Source: Struthio camelus
Lineage: Eukaryota > Chordata > Aves > Struthioniformes > Struthionidae
Reading direction: 5' to 3'
DNA: 64,000 nt
Assembly: GCF_040807025.1 (NCBI RefSeq)
Contig: NC_090968.1
Coordinates: 930,001-994,000 of the forward strand
Under the pieces are notes generated by a model. The model was not told the DNA's origin. It saw only the letters and a list, made by a program, of their open reading frames with translations, and did not search any database. Below are positions 1-12,725 of this stretch, piece by piece (position 1 is the stretch's first letter; each line of letters starts with the position of its first letter). The position numbers were made by a program, and so were the translations under genes.

Positions 1-3000
1 AGGCGGAGGGGCGTTGGAGTGTCTTTTGGGGAGGGAGAGGAGCCTCGGAGTGTGTTTTGTGGAGGGCGAGGAGCCTCCGAGTGTGCTTTGGAGAGGCGTA
101 GGGGCCGACAAGTGTGTTTTGTGGAGGCGGAGGGGCCTTGGAGTGTGTTTTGGGAGGGCTGAGGAGCTTCTGAGTGTGTTTTGGGGAGGCCATGGGGCGT
201 CGGAGTGGGTTTTGTGGAGCCTGGGGAGCTTTGGTGTGTGTTATGTTTTGGCCGAGGGGTCTCGGAGTGTGTTTTGTGGAGGCCGAGGGGTCTCGGAGTG
301 TGTTTTGTGGAGGGAGAGGCCCCTTGAAGTGGCTTTTGTGGAGTGTGAGGTGCCTCGGAGTGTGTTTTGGGGAGGCCGAGGGTCCTCAAAGTGTGTTTTG
401 TGGAGTGTGAGGTGCCTGGGAGTGGCTATTGGGGAGGCTGAGGGTCCTCGGAGTGGCTTTTGGGGAGGCCGGGGATCCTCCGAGTGTGTTTTGGGGAGGG
501 CGAGGGGCCTTGGAGTGGCTATTGGGGAGGGGTGGGGTCCTCGGAGCGGCTTTGGAGGATGCCGAGTAGCCTCCGAGTGTGTTTTGGAGAGGCGGAGGGT
601 CCACCGAGTGGCTTTTGGGGATGTTGCGGTGCCTCAGAGTGGCTTTTGTGGAGGCCTTGAGGCCTCGGAGTGTGTTTTGTGGAGGGCGAGGAGCCTCGGA
701 GTGCGTTTTGGGGAGGCCGGGGATCCTCAGAGTGTGTTTTGGGGAGGCCGGGGAGCGTCACCGAGTGTCTTTTGTGGAGTGTGAGGTGCCTCGGAGTGTG
801 TTTTGTGGAGGGCGAGGTGCCTCGGAGTGGCTTTTGTGGAGAGAGAGGAGCCTCGGAGTGTGTTTTTGGGGGGCCAAGGATCCTCAGAGAGTGTTTTGGG
901 GAGGCGGAGGGGCGTCGGAGTGGCTTTTGGGGATGCCGAGTAGCCTCCGAGTGTGTTTTGGAGAGACGGAGGGTCCACCGAGTGGCTTTTGTGGAGTCGG
1001 AGGTGGCTCGGAGTGTGTTTTGTGGAGGGCGAGGATCCTCGGAGTGTGTTTTGGGGAGGCCGAGGGGTGTTGGAGTGTCTTTTGGGGAGGGAGAGGAGCC
1101 TCGGAGTGTGTTTTGTGGAGGGCGAGGAGCCTCCGAGTGTGCTTTGGAGAGGCGTAGGGGCCGACAAGTGTGTTTTGCGGAGGCGGAGGGGCCTTGGAGT
1201 GTGTTTTGGGAGGGCTGAGGAGCTTCTGAGTGTGTTTTGGGGAGGCCATGGGGCGTCGGAGTGGGTTTTGTGGAGCCTGGGGAGCCTTGGTGTGTGTTTT
1301 GGGGAGGCCTCGGGGTCCCGGCGTGCGTTTTGGTGATGGTGAGCTTCCTAGAAGTGTATTGGAGGGAGGCCGAGGAGCCTCGGAGTGGCTTTGTTTTGGC
1401 CGAGGGGTCTCGGAGTGTGTTTTGTGGAGTGTGAAGAGCCTGGGAGTGTGTTTTGTGGAGTGTGAGGAGCCTGGGAGTGTGCTTTGGGTAGGCCAAGGGG
1501 CGTTGGAGTGGCTTTGTGGAGGCCGAGGGGTCTCGGAGTGTGTTTTGAGGATGCTGAGGATCCTCCGAGTGTGTTCTGGGGAGGTCGAGGGGTGTCGGCG
1601 TGGCTTTGGGGAGGCCGAGGGGCGTCGGAGTGGCTTTGGGGGAGGCCGAGCAGACTGGGAGTGTGTTTTGGGTAGGCGTTGGGGCCTTGGAGTGGCTTTT
1701 GTTGAGGAAGAGGAGCCTCGGAGTGTGTTTTGGGGAGGCCTCAGGGCCTCGGAGTGTGTTTTGGGGAGGCCTCAGGGCCTTGGAGTGGCTTTTGGGGATT
1801 TTGTGTGGCCTCAGAGAGTTTTTTGGGGAGGCCGAGGGTTTTGGGGTGTTTTTTGTGGAGGGCGAGGGGCCACGGAGTGTTTTGTGGAGGCGGAGGGGCC
1901 TTGGAGTGTGTTTTGGGAGGGCTGAGGAGCTTCTGAGTGTGTTTTGGGGAGGCCATGGGGCGTCGGAGTGGGTTTTGTGGAGCCTGGGGAGCCTCGGAGT
2001 GTGTTTTGGGGAGGGCGAGGGGTCTTGGAGTGTGTTTTGTGGAGGGAGAGGCCGCTTGAAGTGGCTTTTGTGGAGTGTGAGGTGCCTCGGAGTGTGTTCT
2101 GGGGATGCCGAGGGTCCTCAAAGTGTGTTTTGTGGAGTGTGATGTGCCTCGAAGTGTGTTTTGTGGAGGCCTCGTGGCCTTGGAGTGGCTTTTGGGGATG
2201 TTGCGTGGCCTCAGAGAGTTTTTTGGGGAGGCCGAGGGTGTTGGGGTGTGTTTTGTGGAGGGCGAGGGGCCACGGAGTGTGTTTTGGGGAGGCGGAGGGG
2301 CGTTGGAGTGTCTTTTGGGGAGGGCGAGGAGCCTCGGAGTGTGTTTTGTGGAGGGCGAGGAGCCTCCGAGTGTGCTTTGGAGAGGCGTAGGGGCCGACAA
2401 GTGTGTTTTGTGGAGGCGGAGGGGCCTTGGAGTGTGTTTTGGGAGGGCTGAGGAGCTTCTGAGTGTGTTTTGGGGAGGCCATGGGGCGTCGGAGTGGGTT
2501 TTGTGGAGCCTGGGGAGCCTTGGTGTGTGTTTTGGGGAGGCCTCGGGGTCCCGGCGTGCGTTTTGGTGATGGTGAGGTTCCTAGAAGTGTATTGGAGGGA
2601 GGCCGAGGAGCCTCGGAGTGGCTTTGTTTTGGCCGAGGGGTCTCGGAGTGTGTTTTGTGGAGTGTGAAGAGCCTGGGAGTGTGTTTTGTGGAGTGTGAGG
2701 AGCCTGGGAGTGTGCTTTGGGTAGGCCAAGGGGCGTTGGAGTGGTTTTGTGGAGGCCGAGGGGTCTCGGAGTGTGTTTTGGGGAGGCCGAGGATCCTCCG
2801 AGTGTGTTTTGGGGAGGCCGAGTGGCGTCGGAATGGCTTTTTGGGAGGCCTGAGGGCCTTGGAGTGTGTTTTGAGGATGCTGAGGATCCTCTGAGTGTGT
2901 TCTGGGGAGGTCGAGGGGTGTCGGCGTGGCTTTGGGGAGGCCGAGGGGCGTCGGAGTGGCTTTGGGGGAGGCCGAGCAGACTGGGAGTGTGTTTTGGGGA

Positions 3001-6000
3001 GGCCTCGGGGCCTTGGAGTGGCTTTTGTTGAGGAAGAGGAGCCTCGGAGTGTGTTTTGGGGAGGCCTCAGGGCCTTGGCGTGGCTATTGGGGAGGGGTCG
3101 GGGCCTTGGCGTGGCTTTTGGGGAGGCGTGGGGTCCTCGGAGCAGCTTTGGAGGATGCCGAGTAGCCTCCGAGTGTGTTTTGGAGAGGCGGAGGGTCCAC
3201 CGAGTGGCTTTTGGGGATGTTGCGGTGCCTCAGAGTGGCTTTTGTGGAGGCCTTGAGGCCTCGGAGTGTGTTTTGTGGAGGGCGAGGAGCCTCGGAGTGG
3301 CTTTTGTGGAGGCCTTGAGGCCTCGGAGTGTGTTTTGGGGAGGCCGAGGGGACTCCGAGTGTGTTTTGGGGAGGCCGAGGGTCCACCAAGTGTCTTTTGT
3401 GGAGCCTGGGGAGCGTCGGAGTGTGTTTTGTGGAGGCCTCGGGGCCTTGGAGTGGCTTTTGGGGATGTTGCGTGGCCTCAGATAGTTTTTGGGGAGGCCG
3501 AGGGTGTTGGGGTGTGTTTTGTGGAGGCCGAGGGGCGTTGGAGTGGCTTTTGGGGAGGGAGAGGAGCCTCGGAGTGTCTTTTGGGGAGGGCGAGGAGCCT
3601 CGGAGTGTGTTTTGTGGAGGGCGAGGAGCCTCCGAGTGTGCTTTGGAGAGGCGTAGGGGCCGACAAGTGTGTTTTGTGGAGGCGTAGGGGCCTTGGAGTG
3701 TGTTTTGGGAGGGCTGAGGAGCTTCTGAGTGTGTTTTGGGGAGGCCATGGGGCGTCGGAGTGGGTTTTGTGGAGCCTGGGGAGCCTTGGTTTGTGTTTTG
3801 GGGAGGCCTCGGGGTCCCGGCGTGCGTTTTGGTGATGGTGAGGTTCCTAGAAGTGTATTGGAGGGAGGCCGAGGAGCCTCGGAGTGGCTTTGTTTTGGCC
3901 GAGGGGTCTCGGAGTGTGTTTTGTGGAGTGTGAAGAGCCTGGGAGTGTGTTTTGTGGAGTGTGAGGAGCCTGGGAGTGTGCTTTGGGTAGGCCAAGGGGC
4001 GTTGGAGTGGCTTTGTGGAGGCCGAGGGGTCTCGGAGTGTGTTTTGGGGAGGCCGAGGATCCTCCGAGTGTGTTTTGGGGAGGCCGAGTGGCGTCGGAAT
4101 GGCTTTTTGGGAGGCCTGAGGGCCTTGGAGTGTGTTTTGAGGATGCTGAGGATCCTCCGAGTGTGTTCTGGGGAGGTCGAGGGGTGTCGGCGTGGCTTTG
4201 GGGAGGCCGAGGGGCGTCGGAGTGGCTTTGGGGGAGGCCGAGCAGACTGGGAGTGTGTTTTGGGGAGGCCTCGGGGCCTTGGAGTGGCTTTTGTTGAGGA
4301 AGAGGAGCCTCGGAGTGTGTTTTGGGGAGGCCTCAGGGCCTTGGCGTGGCTATTGGGGAGGGGTCGGGGCCTTGGCGTGGCTTTTGGGGAGGCGTGGGGT
4401 CCTCGGAGCAGCTTTGGAGGATGCCGAGTAGCCTCCGAGTGTGTTTTGGAGAGGCGGAGGGTCCACCGAGTGGCTTTTGGGGATGTTGCGGTGCCTCAGA
4501 GTGGCTTTTGTGGAGGCCTTGAGGCCTCGGAGTGTGTTTTGTGGAGGGCGAGGAGCCTCGGAGTGGCTTTTGTGGAGGCCTTGAGGCCTCGGAGTGTGTT
4601 TTGGGGAGGCCGAGGGGACTCCGAGTGTGTTTTGGGGAGGCCGAGGGTCCACCAAGTGTCTTTTGTGGAGCCTGGGGAGCGTCGGAGTGTGTTTTGTGGA
4701 GGCCTCGGGGCCTTGGAGTGGCTTTTGGGGATGTTGCGTGGCCTCAGATAGTTTTTGGGGAGGCCGAGGGTGTTGGGGTGTGTTTTGTGGAGGCCGAGGG
4801 GCGTTGGAGTGGCTTTTGGGGAGGGAGAGGAGCCTCGGAGTGTCTTTTGGGGAGGGCGAGGAGCCTCGGAGTGTGTTTTGTGGAGGGCGAGGAGCCTCCG
4901 AGTGTGCTTTGGAGAGGCGTAGGGGCCGACAAGTGTGTTTTGTGGAGGCGTAGGGGCCTTGGAGTGTGTTTTGGGAGGGCTGAGGAGCTTCTGAGTGTGT
5001 TTTGGGGAGGCCATGGGGCGTCGGAGTGGGTTTTGTGGAGCCTGGGGAGCCTTGGTTTGTGTTTTGGGGAGGCCTCGGGGTCCCGGCGTGCGTTTTGGTG
5101 ATGGTGAGGTTCCTAGAAGTGTATTGGAGGGAGGCCGAGGAGCCTCGGAGTGGCTTTGTTTTGGCCGAGGGGTCTCGGAGTGTGTTTTGTGGAGTGTGAA
5201 GAGCCTGGGAGTGTGTTTTGTGGAGTGTGAGGAGCCTGGGAGTGTGCTTTGGGTAGGCCAAGGGGCGTTGGAGTGGCTTTGTGGAGGCCGAGGGGTCTCG
5301 GAGTGTGTTTTGGGGAGGCCGAGGATCCTCCGAGTGTGTTTTGGGGAGGCCGAGTGGCGTCGGAATGGCTTTTTGGGAGGCCTGAGGGCCTTGGAGTGTG
5401 TTTTGAGGATGCTGAGGATCCTCCGAGTGTGTTCTGGGGAGGTCGAGGGGTGTCGGCGTGGCTTTGGGGAGGCCGAGGGGCGTCGGAGTGGCTTTGGGGG
5501 AGGCCGAGCAGACTGGGAGTGTGTTTTGGGGAGGCCTCGGGGCCTTGGAGTGGCTTTTGTTGAGGAAGAGGAGCCTCGGAGTGTGTTTTGGGGAGGCCTC
5601 AGGGCCTCGGAGTGTGTTTTGGGGAGGCCTCAGGGCCTTGGCGTGGCTATTGGGGAGGGGTCGGGGCCTTGGAGTGGCTTTTGGGGAGGCGTGGGGTCCT
5701 CGGAGCAGCTTTGGAGGATGCCGAGTAGCCTCCGAGTGTGTTTTGGAGAGGCGGAGGGTCCACCGAGTGGCTTTTGGGGATGTTGCGGTGCCTCAGAGTG
5801 GCTTTTGTGGAGGCCTTGAGGCCTCGGAGTGTGTTTTGTGGAGGGCGAGGAGCCTCGGAGTGGCTTTTGTGGAGGCCGAGGGGCCACCGAGTGTCTTTTG
5901 TGGAGTGTGAGGTGCCTCGGAGTGTGTTTTGGGGCGGCGGAGGGGCCTTGGAGTGGCTTTTGGGGATGTTGTGTGGCCTCAGAGAGTTTTTTGGGGAGGC

Positions 6001-6847
6001 CGAGGGTGTTGGGATGTGTTTTGTGGAGGGCGACGGGCCTCCGAGTGTGCTTTGGAGAGGCGTAGGGGCCGACAAGTGTGTTTTGTGGAGGCGGAGGGGC
6101 CTTGGAGTGTGTTTTGGGAGGGCTGAGGAGCTTCTGAGTGTGTTTTGGGGAGGCCATGGGGCGTCGGAGTGGGTTTTGTGGAGCCTGGGGAGCCTTGGTG
6201 TGTGTTTTGGGGAGGCCTCGGGGTCCCGGCGTGCGTTTTGGTGATGGTGAGGTTCCTAGAAGTGTATTGGAGGGAGGCCGAGGAGCCTCGGAGTGGCTTT
6301 GTTTTGGCCGAGGGGTCTCGGAGTGTGTTTTGTGGAGTGTGAAGAGCCTGGGAGTGTGTTTTGTGGAGTGTGAGGAGCCTGGGAGTGTGCTTTGGGTAGG
6401 CCAAGGGGCGTTGGAGTGGCTTTGTGGAGGCCGAGGGGTCTCGGAGTGTGTTTTGGGGAGGCCGAGGATCCTCCGAGTGTGTTTTGGGGAGGCCGAGGGG
6501 CCACCGAGTGTCTTTTGTGGAGTGTGAGGTGCCTCGGAGTGTGTTTTGTGGAGGCCTCGGGGCCTTGGAGTGGCTTTTGGGGATGTTGCGTGGCCTCGGA
6601 GAGTTTTTTGGGGAGGCCGAGGGTGTTGGGGTGTGTTTTGTGGAGGGCGAGGGGCCACGGAGTGTGTTTTGGGGAGGCGGAGGGGCGTTGGAGTGTCTTT
6701 TGGGGAGGGCGAGGAGCCTCGGAGTGTGTTTTGTGGAGGGCGAGGAGCCTCCGAGTGTGCTTTGGAGAGGCGTAGGGGCCGACAAGTGTGTTTTGTGGAG
6801 GCGGAGGGGCCTTGGAGTGTGTTTTGGGAGGGCTGAGGAGCTTCTGA
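1..6847 (+). repeat. Left part of the array: irregular higher-order blocks
   Basis: The marker unit that opens each block (it contains GGAGGCCATGGGGCG) starts at 174, 1230, 1937, 2463, 3729, 4995 and 6138. The spacings are 1056, 707, 526, 1266, 1266, 1143 and then 710. The two 1266-bp blocks at 2463 and 3729 are nearly identical. The stretch 1230-2462 closely resembles 29101-30426: both contain an extra marker unit 526 bp before the next full block, and both share the unusual units with GGGGATTTTGTGTGG. The beginning (1-1229) contains unit types otherwise typical of the 1765-bp block class, such as the GAGAGAGAGGAG-containing unit near 840. It therefore seems to be a rearranged or cut-off copy whose left part is outside the window. 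Confidence 0.85.
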
Positions 6848-9800
6848 GTGTGTTTTGGGGAGGCCATGGGGCGTCGGAGTGGGTTTTGTGGAGCCTGGGG
6901 AGCCTTGGTGTGTGTTTTGGGGAGGCCTCGGGGTCCCGGCGTGCGTTTTGGTGATGGTGAGGTTCCTAGAAGTGTATTGGAGGGAGGCCGAGGAGCCTCG
7001 GAGTGGCTTTGTTTTGGCCGAGGGGTCTCGGAGTGTGTTTTGTGGAGTGTGAAGAGCCTGGGAGTGTGTTTTGTGGAGTGTGAGGAGCCTGGGAGTGTGC
7101 TTTGGGTAGGCCAAGGGGCGTTGGAGTGGCTTTGTGGAGGCCGAGGGGTCTCGGAGTGTGTTTTGGGGAGGCCGAGGATCCTCCGAGTGTGTTTTGGGGA
7201 GGCCGAGTGGCGTCGGAATGGCTTTTTGGGAGGCCTGAGGGCCTTGGAGTGTGTTTTGAGGATGCTGAGGATCCTCCGAGTGTGTTCTGGGGAGGTCGAG
7301 GGGTGTCGGTGTGGCTTTGGGGAGGCCGAGGGGCGTCGGAGTGGCTTTGGGGGAGGCCGAGCAGACTGGGAGTGTGTTTTGGGGAGGCCTCGGGGCCTTG
7401 GAGTGGCTTTTGTTGAGGAAGAGGAGCCTCGGAGTGTGTTTTGGGGAGGCCTCAGGGCCTCGGAGTGTGTTTTGGGGAGGCCTCAGGGCCTTGGCGTGGC
7501 TATTGGGGAGGGGTCGGGGCCTTGGAGTGGCTTTTGGGGAGGCGTGGGGTCCTCGGAGCAGCTTTGGAGGATGCCGAGTAGCCTCCGAGTGTGTTTTGGA
7601 GAGGCGGAGGGTCCACCGAGTGGCTTTTGGGGATGTTGCGGTGCCTCAGAGTGGCTTTTGTGGAGGCCTTGAGGCCTCGGAGTGTGTTTTGTGGAGGGCG
7701 AGGAGCCTCGGAGTGGCTTTTGTGGAGGCCTTGAGGCCTCGGAGTGTGTTTTGGGGAGGCCGAGGGGACTCCGAGTGTGTTTTGTGGAGGCCTCGGGGCC
7801 TTGGAGTGGCTTTTGGGGATGTTGCGTGGCCTCAGAGAGTTTTTTGGGGAGGCCGAGGGTGTTGGGGTGTGTTTTGTGGAGGGCGAGGGGCCACGGAGTG
7901 TGTTTTGGGGAGGCGGAGGGGCGTTGGAGTGTGTTTTGGGGAGGGCGAGGAGCCTCGGAGTGTGTTTTGTGGAGGGCGAGGAGCCTTGGAGTGTGTTTTG
8001 GGAGGGCTGAGGAGCTTCTGAGTGTGTTTTGGGGAGGCCATGGGGCGTCGGAGTGGGTTTTGTGGAGCCTGGGGAGCCTTGGTGTGTGTTTTGGGGAGGG
8101 CGAGGGGTCTCGGAGTGTGTTTTGTTTTGGCCGAGGGGTCTCGGAGTGTGTTTTGTGGAGGGAGAGGCCCCTTGAAGTGGCTTTTGTGGAGTGTGAGGTG
8201 CCTCGGAGTGTGTTTTGGGGATGCCGAGGGTCCTCAAAGTGTGTTTTGTGGAGTGTGAGGTGCCTGGGAGTGGCTATTGGGGAGGCTGAGGGTCCTCGGA
8301 GTGGCTTTTGGGGAGGCCGGGGATCCTCCGAGTGTGTTTTGGGGAGGCCGGGGAGCGTCAGAGTGGCTTTTGTGGAGTGTGAGGTGCCTCGGAGTGGCTT
8401 TTGGGGAGGTGTCAGGGCCACCAAGTGTGTTCTGGGGAGGGCGAGGGGCCTCGGAGTGGCTATTGGGGAGGCGTTGGGGCCTTGGAGTGGCTTTTGTTGA
8501 GGAAGAGGAGCCTCGGAGTGTGTTTTGGGGAGGCCTCAGGGCCTCGGAGTGTGTTTTGGGGAGGCCTCAGGGCCTTGGCGTGGCTATTGGGGAGGGGTCG
8601 GGGCCTTGGCGTGGCTTTTGGGGAGGCGTGGGGTCCTCGGAGCGGCTTTGGAGGATGCCGAGTAGCCTCCGAGTGTGTTTTGGAGAGGCGGAGGGTCCAC
8701 CGAGTGGCTTTTGGGGATGTTGCGGTGCCTCAGAGTGGCTTTTGTGGAGGCCTTGAGGCCTCGGAGTGTGTTTTGTGGAGGGCGAGGAGCCTCGGAGTGC
8801 GTTTTGGGGAGGCCGGGGATCCTCAGAGTGTGTTTTGGGGAGGCCGGGGAGCGTCACCGAGTGTCTTTTGTGGAGTGTGAGGTGCCTCGGAGTGTGTTTT
8901 GTGGAGGGCGAGGTGCCTCGGAGTGGCTTTTGTGGAGAGAGAGGAGCCTCGGAGTGTGTTTTTGGGGGGCCAAGGATCCTCAGAGAGTGTTTTGGGGAGG
9001 CGGAGGGGCGTCGGAGTGGCTTTTGGGGATGCCGAGTAGCCTCCGAGTGTGTTTTGGAGAGGCGGAGGGTCCACCGAGTGGCTTTTGTGGAGTCGGAGGT
9101 GGCTCGGAGTGTCTTTTGTGAAGGGCGAGGATCCTCGGAGTGTGTTTTGGGGAGGCCGAGGGGACTCCGAGTGTGTTTTGGGGAGGCCGAGGGGCCACCG
9201 AGTGTCTTTTGCGGAGTGTGAGGTGCCTCGGAGTGTGTTTTGTGGAGGCCTCGGGGCCTTGGAGTGGCTTTTGGGGATGTTGCGTGGCCTCAGAGTTTTT
9301 TGGGGAGGCCGAGGGTGTTGGGGTGTGTTTTGTGGAGGGCGAGGGGCCACGGAGTGTGTTTTGGGGAGGCGGAGGGGCATTGGAGTGTCTTTTGGGGAGG
9401 GAGAGGAGCCTCGGAGTGGCTTTTGTGGAGGCCTTGAGGCCTCGGAATGTGTTTTGGGGAGGCCGAGGATCCTCCGAGTGTGTTTTGGGGAGGCCGAGTG
9501 GCGTCGGAATGGCTTTTTGGGAGGCCTGAGGGCCTTGGAGTGTGTTTTGAGGATGCTGAGGATCCTCCGAGTGTGTTCTGGGGAGGTCGAGGGGTGTCGG
9601 CGTGGCTTTGGGGAGGCCGAGGGGCGTCGGAGTGGCTTTGGGGGAGGCCGAGCAGACTGGGAGTGTGTTTTGGGGAGGCCTCGGGGCCTTGGAGTGGCTT
9701 TTGTTGAGGAAGAGGAGCCTCGGAGTGTGTTTTGGGGAGGCCTCAGGGCCTTGGAGTGTGTTTTGGGAGGGCTGAGGAGCTTCTGAGTGTGTTTTGGGGA

Positions 9801-12725
9801 GGCCATGGGGCGTCGGAGTGGGTTTTGTGGAGCCTGGGGAGCCTTGGTGTGTGTTTTGGGGAGGCCTCGGGGTCCCGGCGTGCGTTTTGGTGATGGTGAG
9901 GTTCCTAGAAGTGTATTGGAGGGAGGCCGAGGAGCCTCGGAGTGGCTTTGTTTTGGCCGAGGGGTCTCGGAGTGTGTTTTGTGGAGTGTGAAGAGCCTGG
10001 GAGTGTGTTTTGTGGAGTGTGAGGAGCCTGGGAGTGTGCTTTGGGTAGGCCAAGGGGCGTTGGAGTGGCTTTGTGGAGGCCGAGGGGTCTCGGAGTGTGT
10101 TTTGGGGAGGCCGAGGATCCTCCGAGTGTGTTTTGGGGAGGCCGAGTGGCGTCGGAATGGCTTTTTGGGAGGCCTGAGGGCCTTGGAGTGTGTTTTGAGG
10201 ATGCTGAGGATCCTCCGAGTGTGTTCTGGGGAGGTCGAGGGGTGTCGGTGTGGCTTTGGGGAGGCCGAGGGGCGTCGGAGTGGCTTTGGGGGAGGCCGAG
10301 CAGACTGGGAGTGTGTTTTGGGGAGGCCTCGGGGCCTTGGAGTGGCTTTTGTTGAGGAAGAGGAGCCTCGGAGTGTGTTTTGGGGAGGCCTCAGGGCCTC
10401 GGAGTGTGTTTTGGGGAGGCCTCAGGGCCTTGGCGTGGCTATTGGGGAGGGGTCGGGGCCTTGGAGTGGCTTTTGGGGAGGCGTGGGGTCCTCGGAGCAG
10501 CTTTGGAGGATGCCGAGTAGCCTCCGAGTGTGTTTTGGAGAGGCGGAGGGTCCACCGAGTGGCTTTTGGGGATGTTGCGGTGCCTCAGAGTGGCTTTTGT
10601 GGAGGCCTTGAGGCCTCGGAGTGTGTTTTGTGGAGGGCGAGGAGCCTCGGAGTGGCTTTTGTGGAGGCCTTGAGGCCTCGGAGTGTGTTTTGGGGAGGCC
10701 GAGGGGACTCCGAGTGTGTTTTGTGGAGGCCTCGGGGCCTTGGAGTGGCTTTTGGGGATGTTGCGTGGCCTCAGAGAGTTTTTTGGGGAGGCCGAGGGTG
10801 TTGGGGTGTGTTTTGTGGAGGGCGAGGGGCCACGGAGTGTGTTTTGGGGAGGCGGAGGGGCGTTGGAGTGTCTTTTGGGGAGGGCGAGGAGCCTCGGAGT
10901 GTGTTTTGTGGAGGGCGAGGAGCCTTGGAGTGTGTTTTGGGAGGGCTGAGGAGCTTCTGAGTGTGTTTTGGGGAGGCCATGGGGCGTCGGAGTGGGTTTT
11001 GTGGAGCCTGGGGAGCCTTGGTGTGTGTTTTGGGGAGGGCGAGGGGTCTCGGAGTGTGTTTTGTTTTGGCCGAGGGGTCTCGGAGTGTGTTTTGTGGAGG
11101 GAGAGGCCCCTTGAAGTGGCTTTTGTGGAGTGTGAGGTGCCTCGGAGTGTGTTTTGGGGATGCCGAGGGTCCTCAAAGTGTGTTTTGTGGAGTGTGAGGT
11201 GCCTGGGAGTGGCTATTGGGGAGGCTGAGGGTCCTCGGAGTGGCTTTTGGGGAGGCCGGGGATCCTCCGAGTGTGTTTTGGGGAGGCCGGGGAGCGTCAG
11301 AGTGGCTTTTGTGGAGTGTGAGGTGCCTCGGAGTGGCTTTTGGGGAGGTGTCAGGGCCACCAAGTGTGTTCTGGGGAGGGCGAGGGGCCTCGGAGTGGCT
11401 ATTGGGGAGGCGTTGGGGCCTTGGAGTGGCTTTTGTTGAGGAAGAGGAGCCTCGGAGTGTGTTTTGGGGAGGCCTCAGGGCCTCGGAGTGTGTTTTGGGG
11501 AGGCCTCAGGGCCTTGGCGTGGCTATTGGGGAGGGGTCGGGGCCTTGGCGTGGCTTTTGGGGAGGCGTGGGGTCCTCGGAGCGGCTTTGGAGGATGCCGA
11601 GTAGCCTCCGAGTGTGTTTTGGAGAGGCGGAGGGTCCACCGAGTGGCTTTTGGGGATGTTGCGGTGCCTCAGAGTGGCTTTTGTGGAGGCCTTGAGGCCT
11701 CGGAGTGTGTTTTGTGGAGGGCGAGGAGCCTCGGAGTGCGTTTTGGGGAGGCCGGGGATCCTCAGAGTGTGTTTTGGGGAGGCCGGGGAGCGTCACCGAG
11801 TGTCTTTTGTGGAGTGTGAGGTGCCTCGGAGTGTGTTTTGTGGAGGGCGAGGTGCCTCGGAGTGGCTTTTGTGGAGAGAGAGGAGCCTCGGAGTGTGTTT
11901 TTGGGGGGCCAAGGATCCTCAGAGAGTGTTTTGGGGAGGCGGAGGGGCGTCGGAGTGGCTTTTGGGGATGCCGAGTAGCCTCCGAGTGTGTTTTGGAGAG
12001 GCGGAGGGTCCACCGAGTGGCTTTTGTGGAGTCGGAGGTGGCTCGGAGTGTCTTTTGTGAAGGGCGAGGATCCTCGGAGTGTGTTTTGGGGAGGCCGAGG
12101 GGACTCCGAGTGTGTTTTGGGGAGGCCGAGGGGCCACCGAGTGTCTTTTGCGGAGTGTGAGGTGCCTCGGAGTGTGTTTTGTGGAGGCCTCGGGGCCTTG
12201 GAGTGGCTTTTGGGGATGTTGCGTGGCCTCAGAGTTTTTTGGGGAGGCCGAGGGTGTTGGGGTGTGTTTTGTGGAGGGCGAGGGGCCACGGAGTGTGTTT
12301 TGGGGAGGCGGAGGGGCATTGGAGTGTCTTTTGGGGAGGGAGAGGAGCCTCGGAGTGGCTTTTGTGGAGGCCTTGAGGCCTCGGAATGTGTTTTGGGGAG
12401 GCCGAGGATCCTCCGAGTGTGTTTTGGGGAGGCCGAGTGGCGTCGGAATGGCTTTTTGGGAGGCCTGAGGGCCTTGGAGTGTGTTTTGAGGATGCTGAGG
12501 ATCCTCCGAGTGTGTTCTGGGGAGGTCGAGGGGTGTCGGCGTGGCTTTGGGGAGGCCGAGGGGCGTCGGAGTGGCTTTGGGGGAGGCCGAGCAGACTGGG
12601 AGTGTGTTTTGGGGAGGCCTCGGGGCCTTGGAGTGGCTTTTGTTGAGGAAGAGGAGCCTCGGAGTGTGTTTTGGGGAGGCCTCAGGGCCTTGGAGTGTGT
12701 TTTGGGAGGGCTGAGGAGCTTCTGA
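6848..12725 (+). repeat. Tandem duplication of a 2939-bp double block (6848-9786 and 9787-12725)
   Basis: Marker units start at 6848, 8022, 9787, 10961 and 12726, giving spacings of 1174, 1765, 1174 and 1765. The pair (1174 + 1765 = 2939 bp) is thus present twice in direct succession. The two copies are almost identical through their whole length, with only scattered single-base differences. One difference is at the junction: the block starting at 9787 reads GGGGCGTCGG, whereas the one at 12726 reads GGGGCGCCGG. This is the clearest recent local duplication in the array. Confidence 0.88.
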
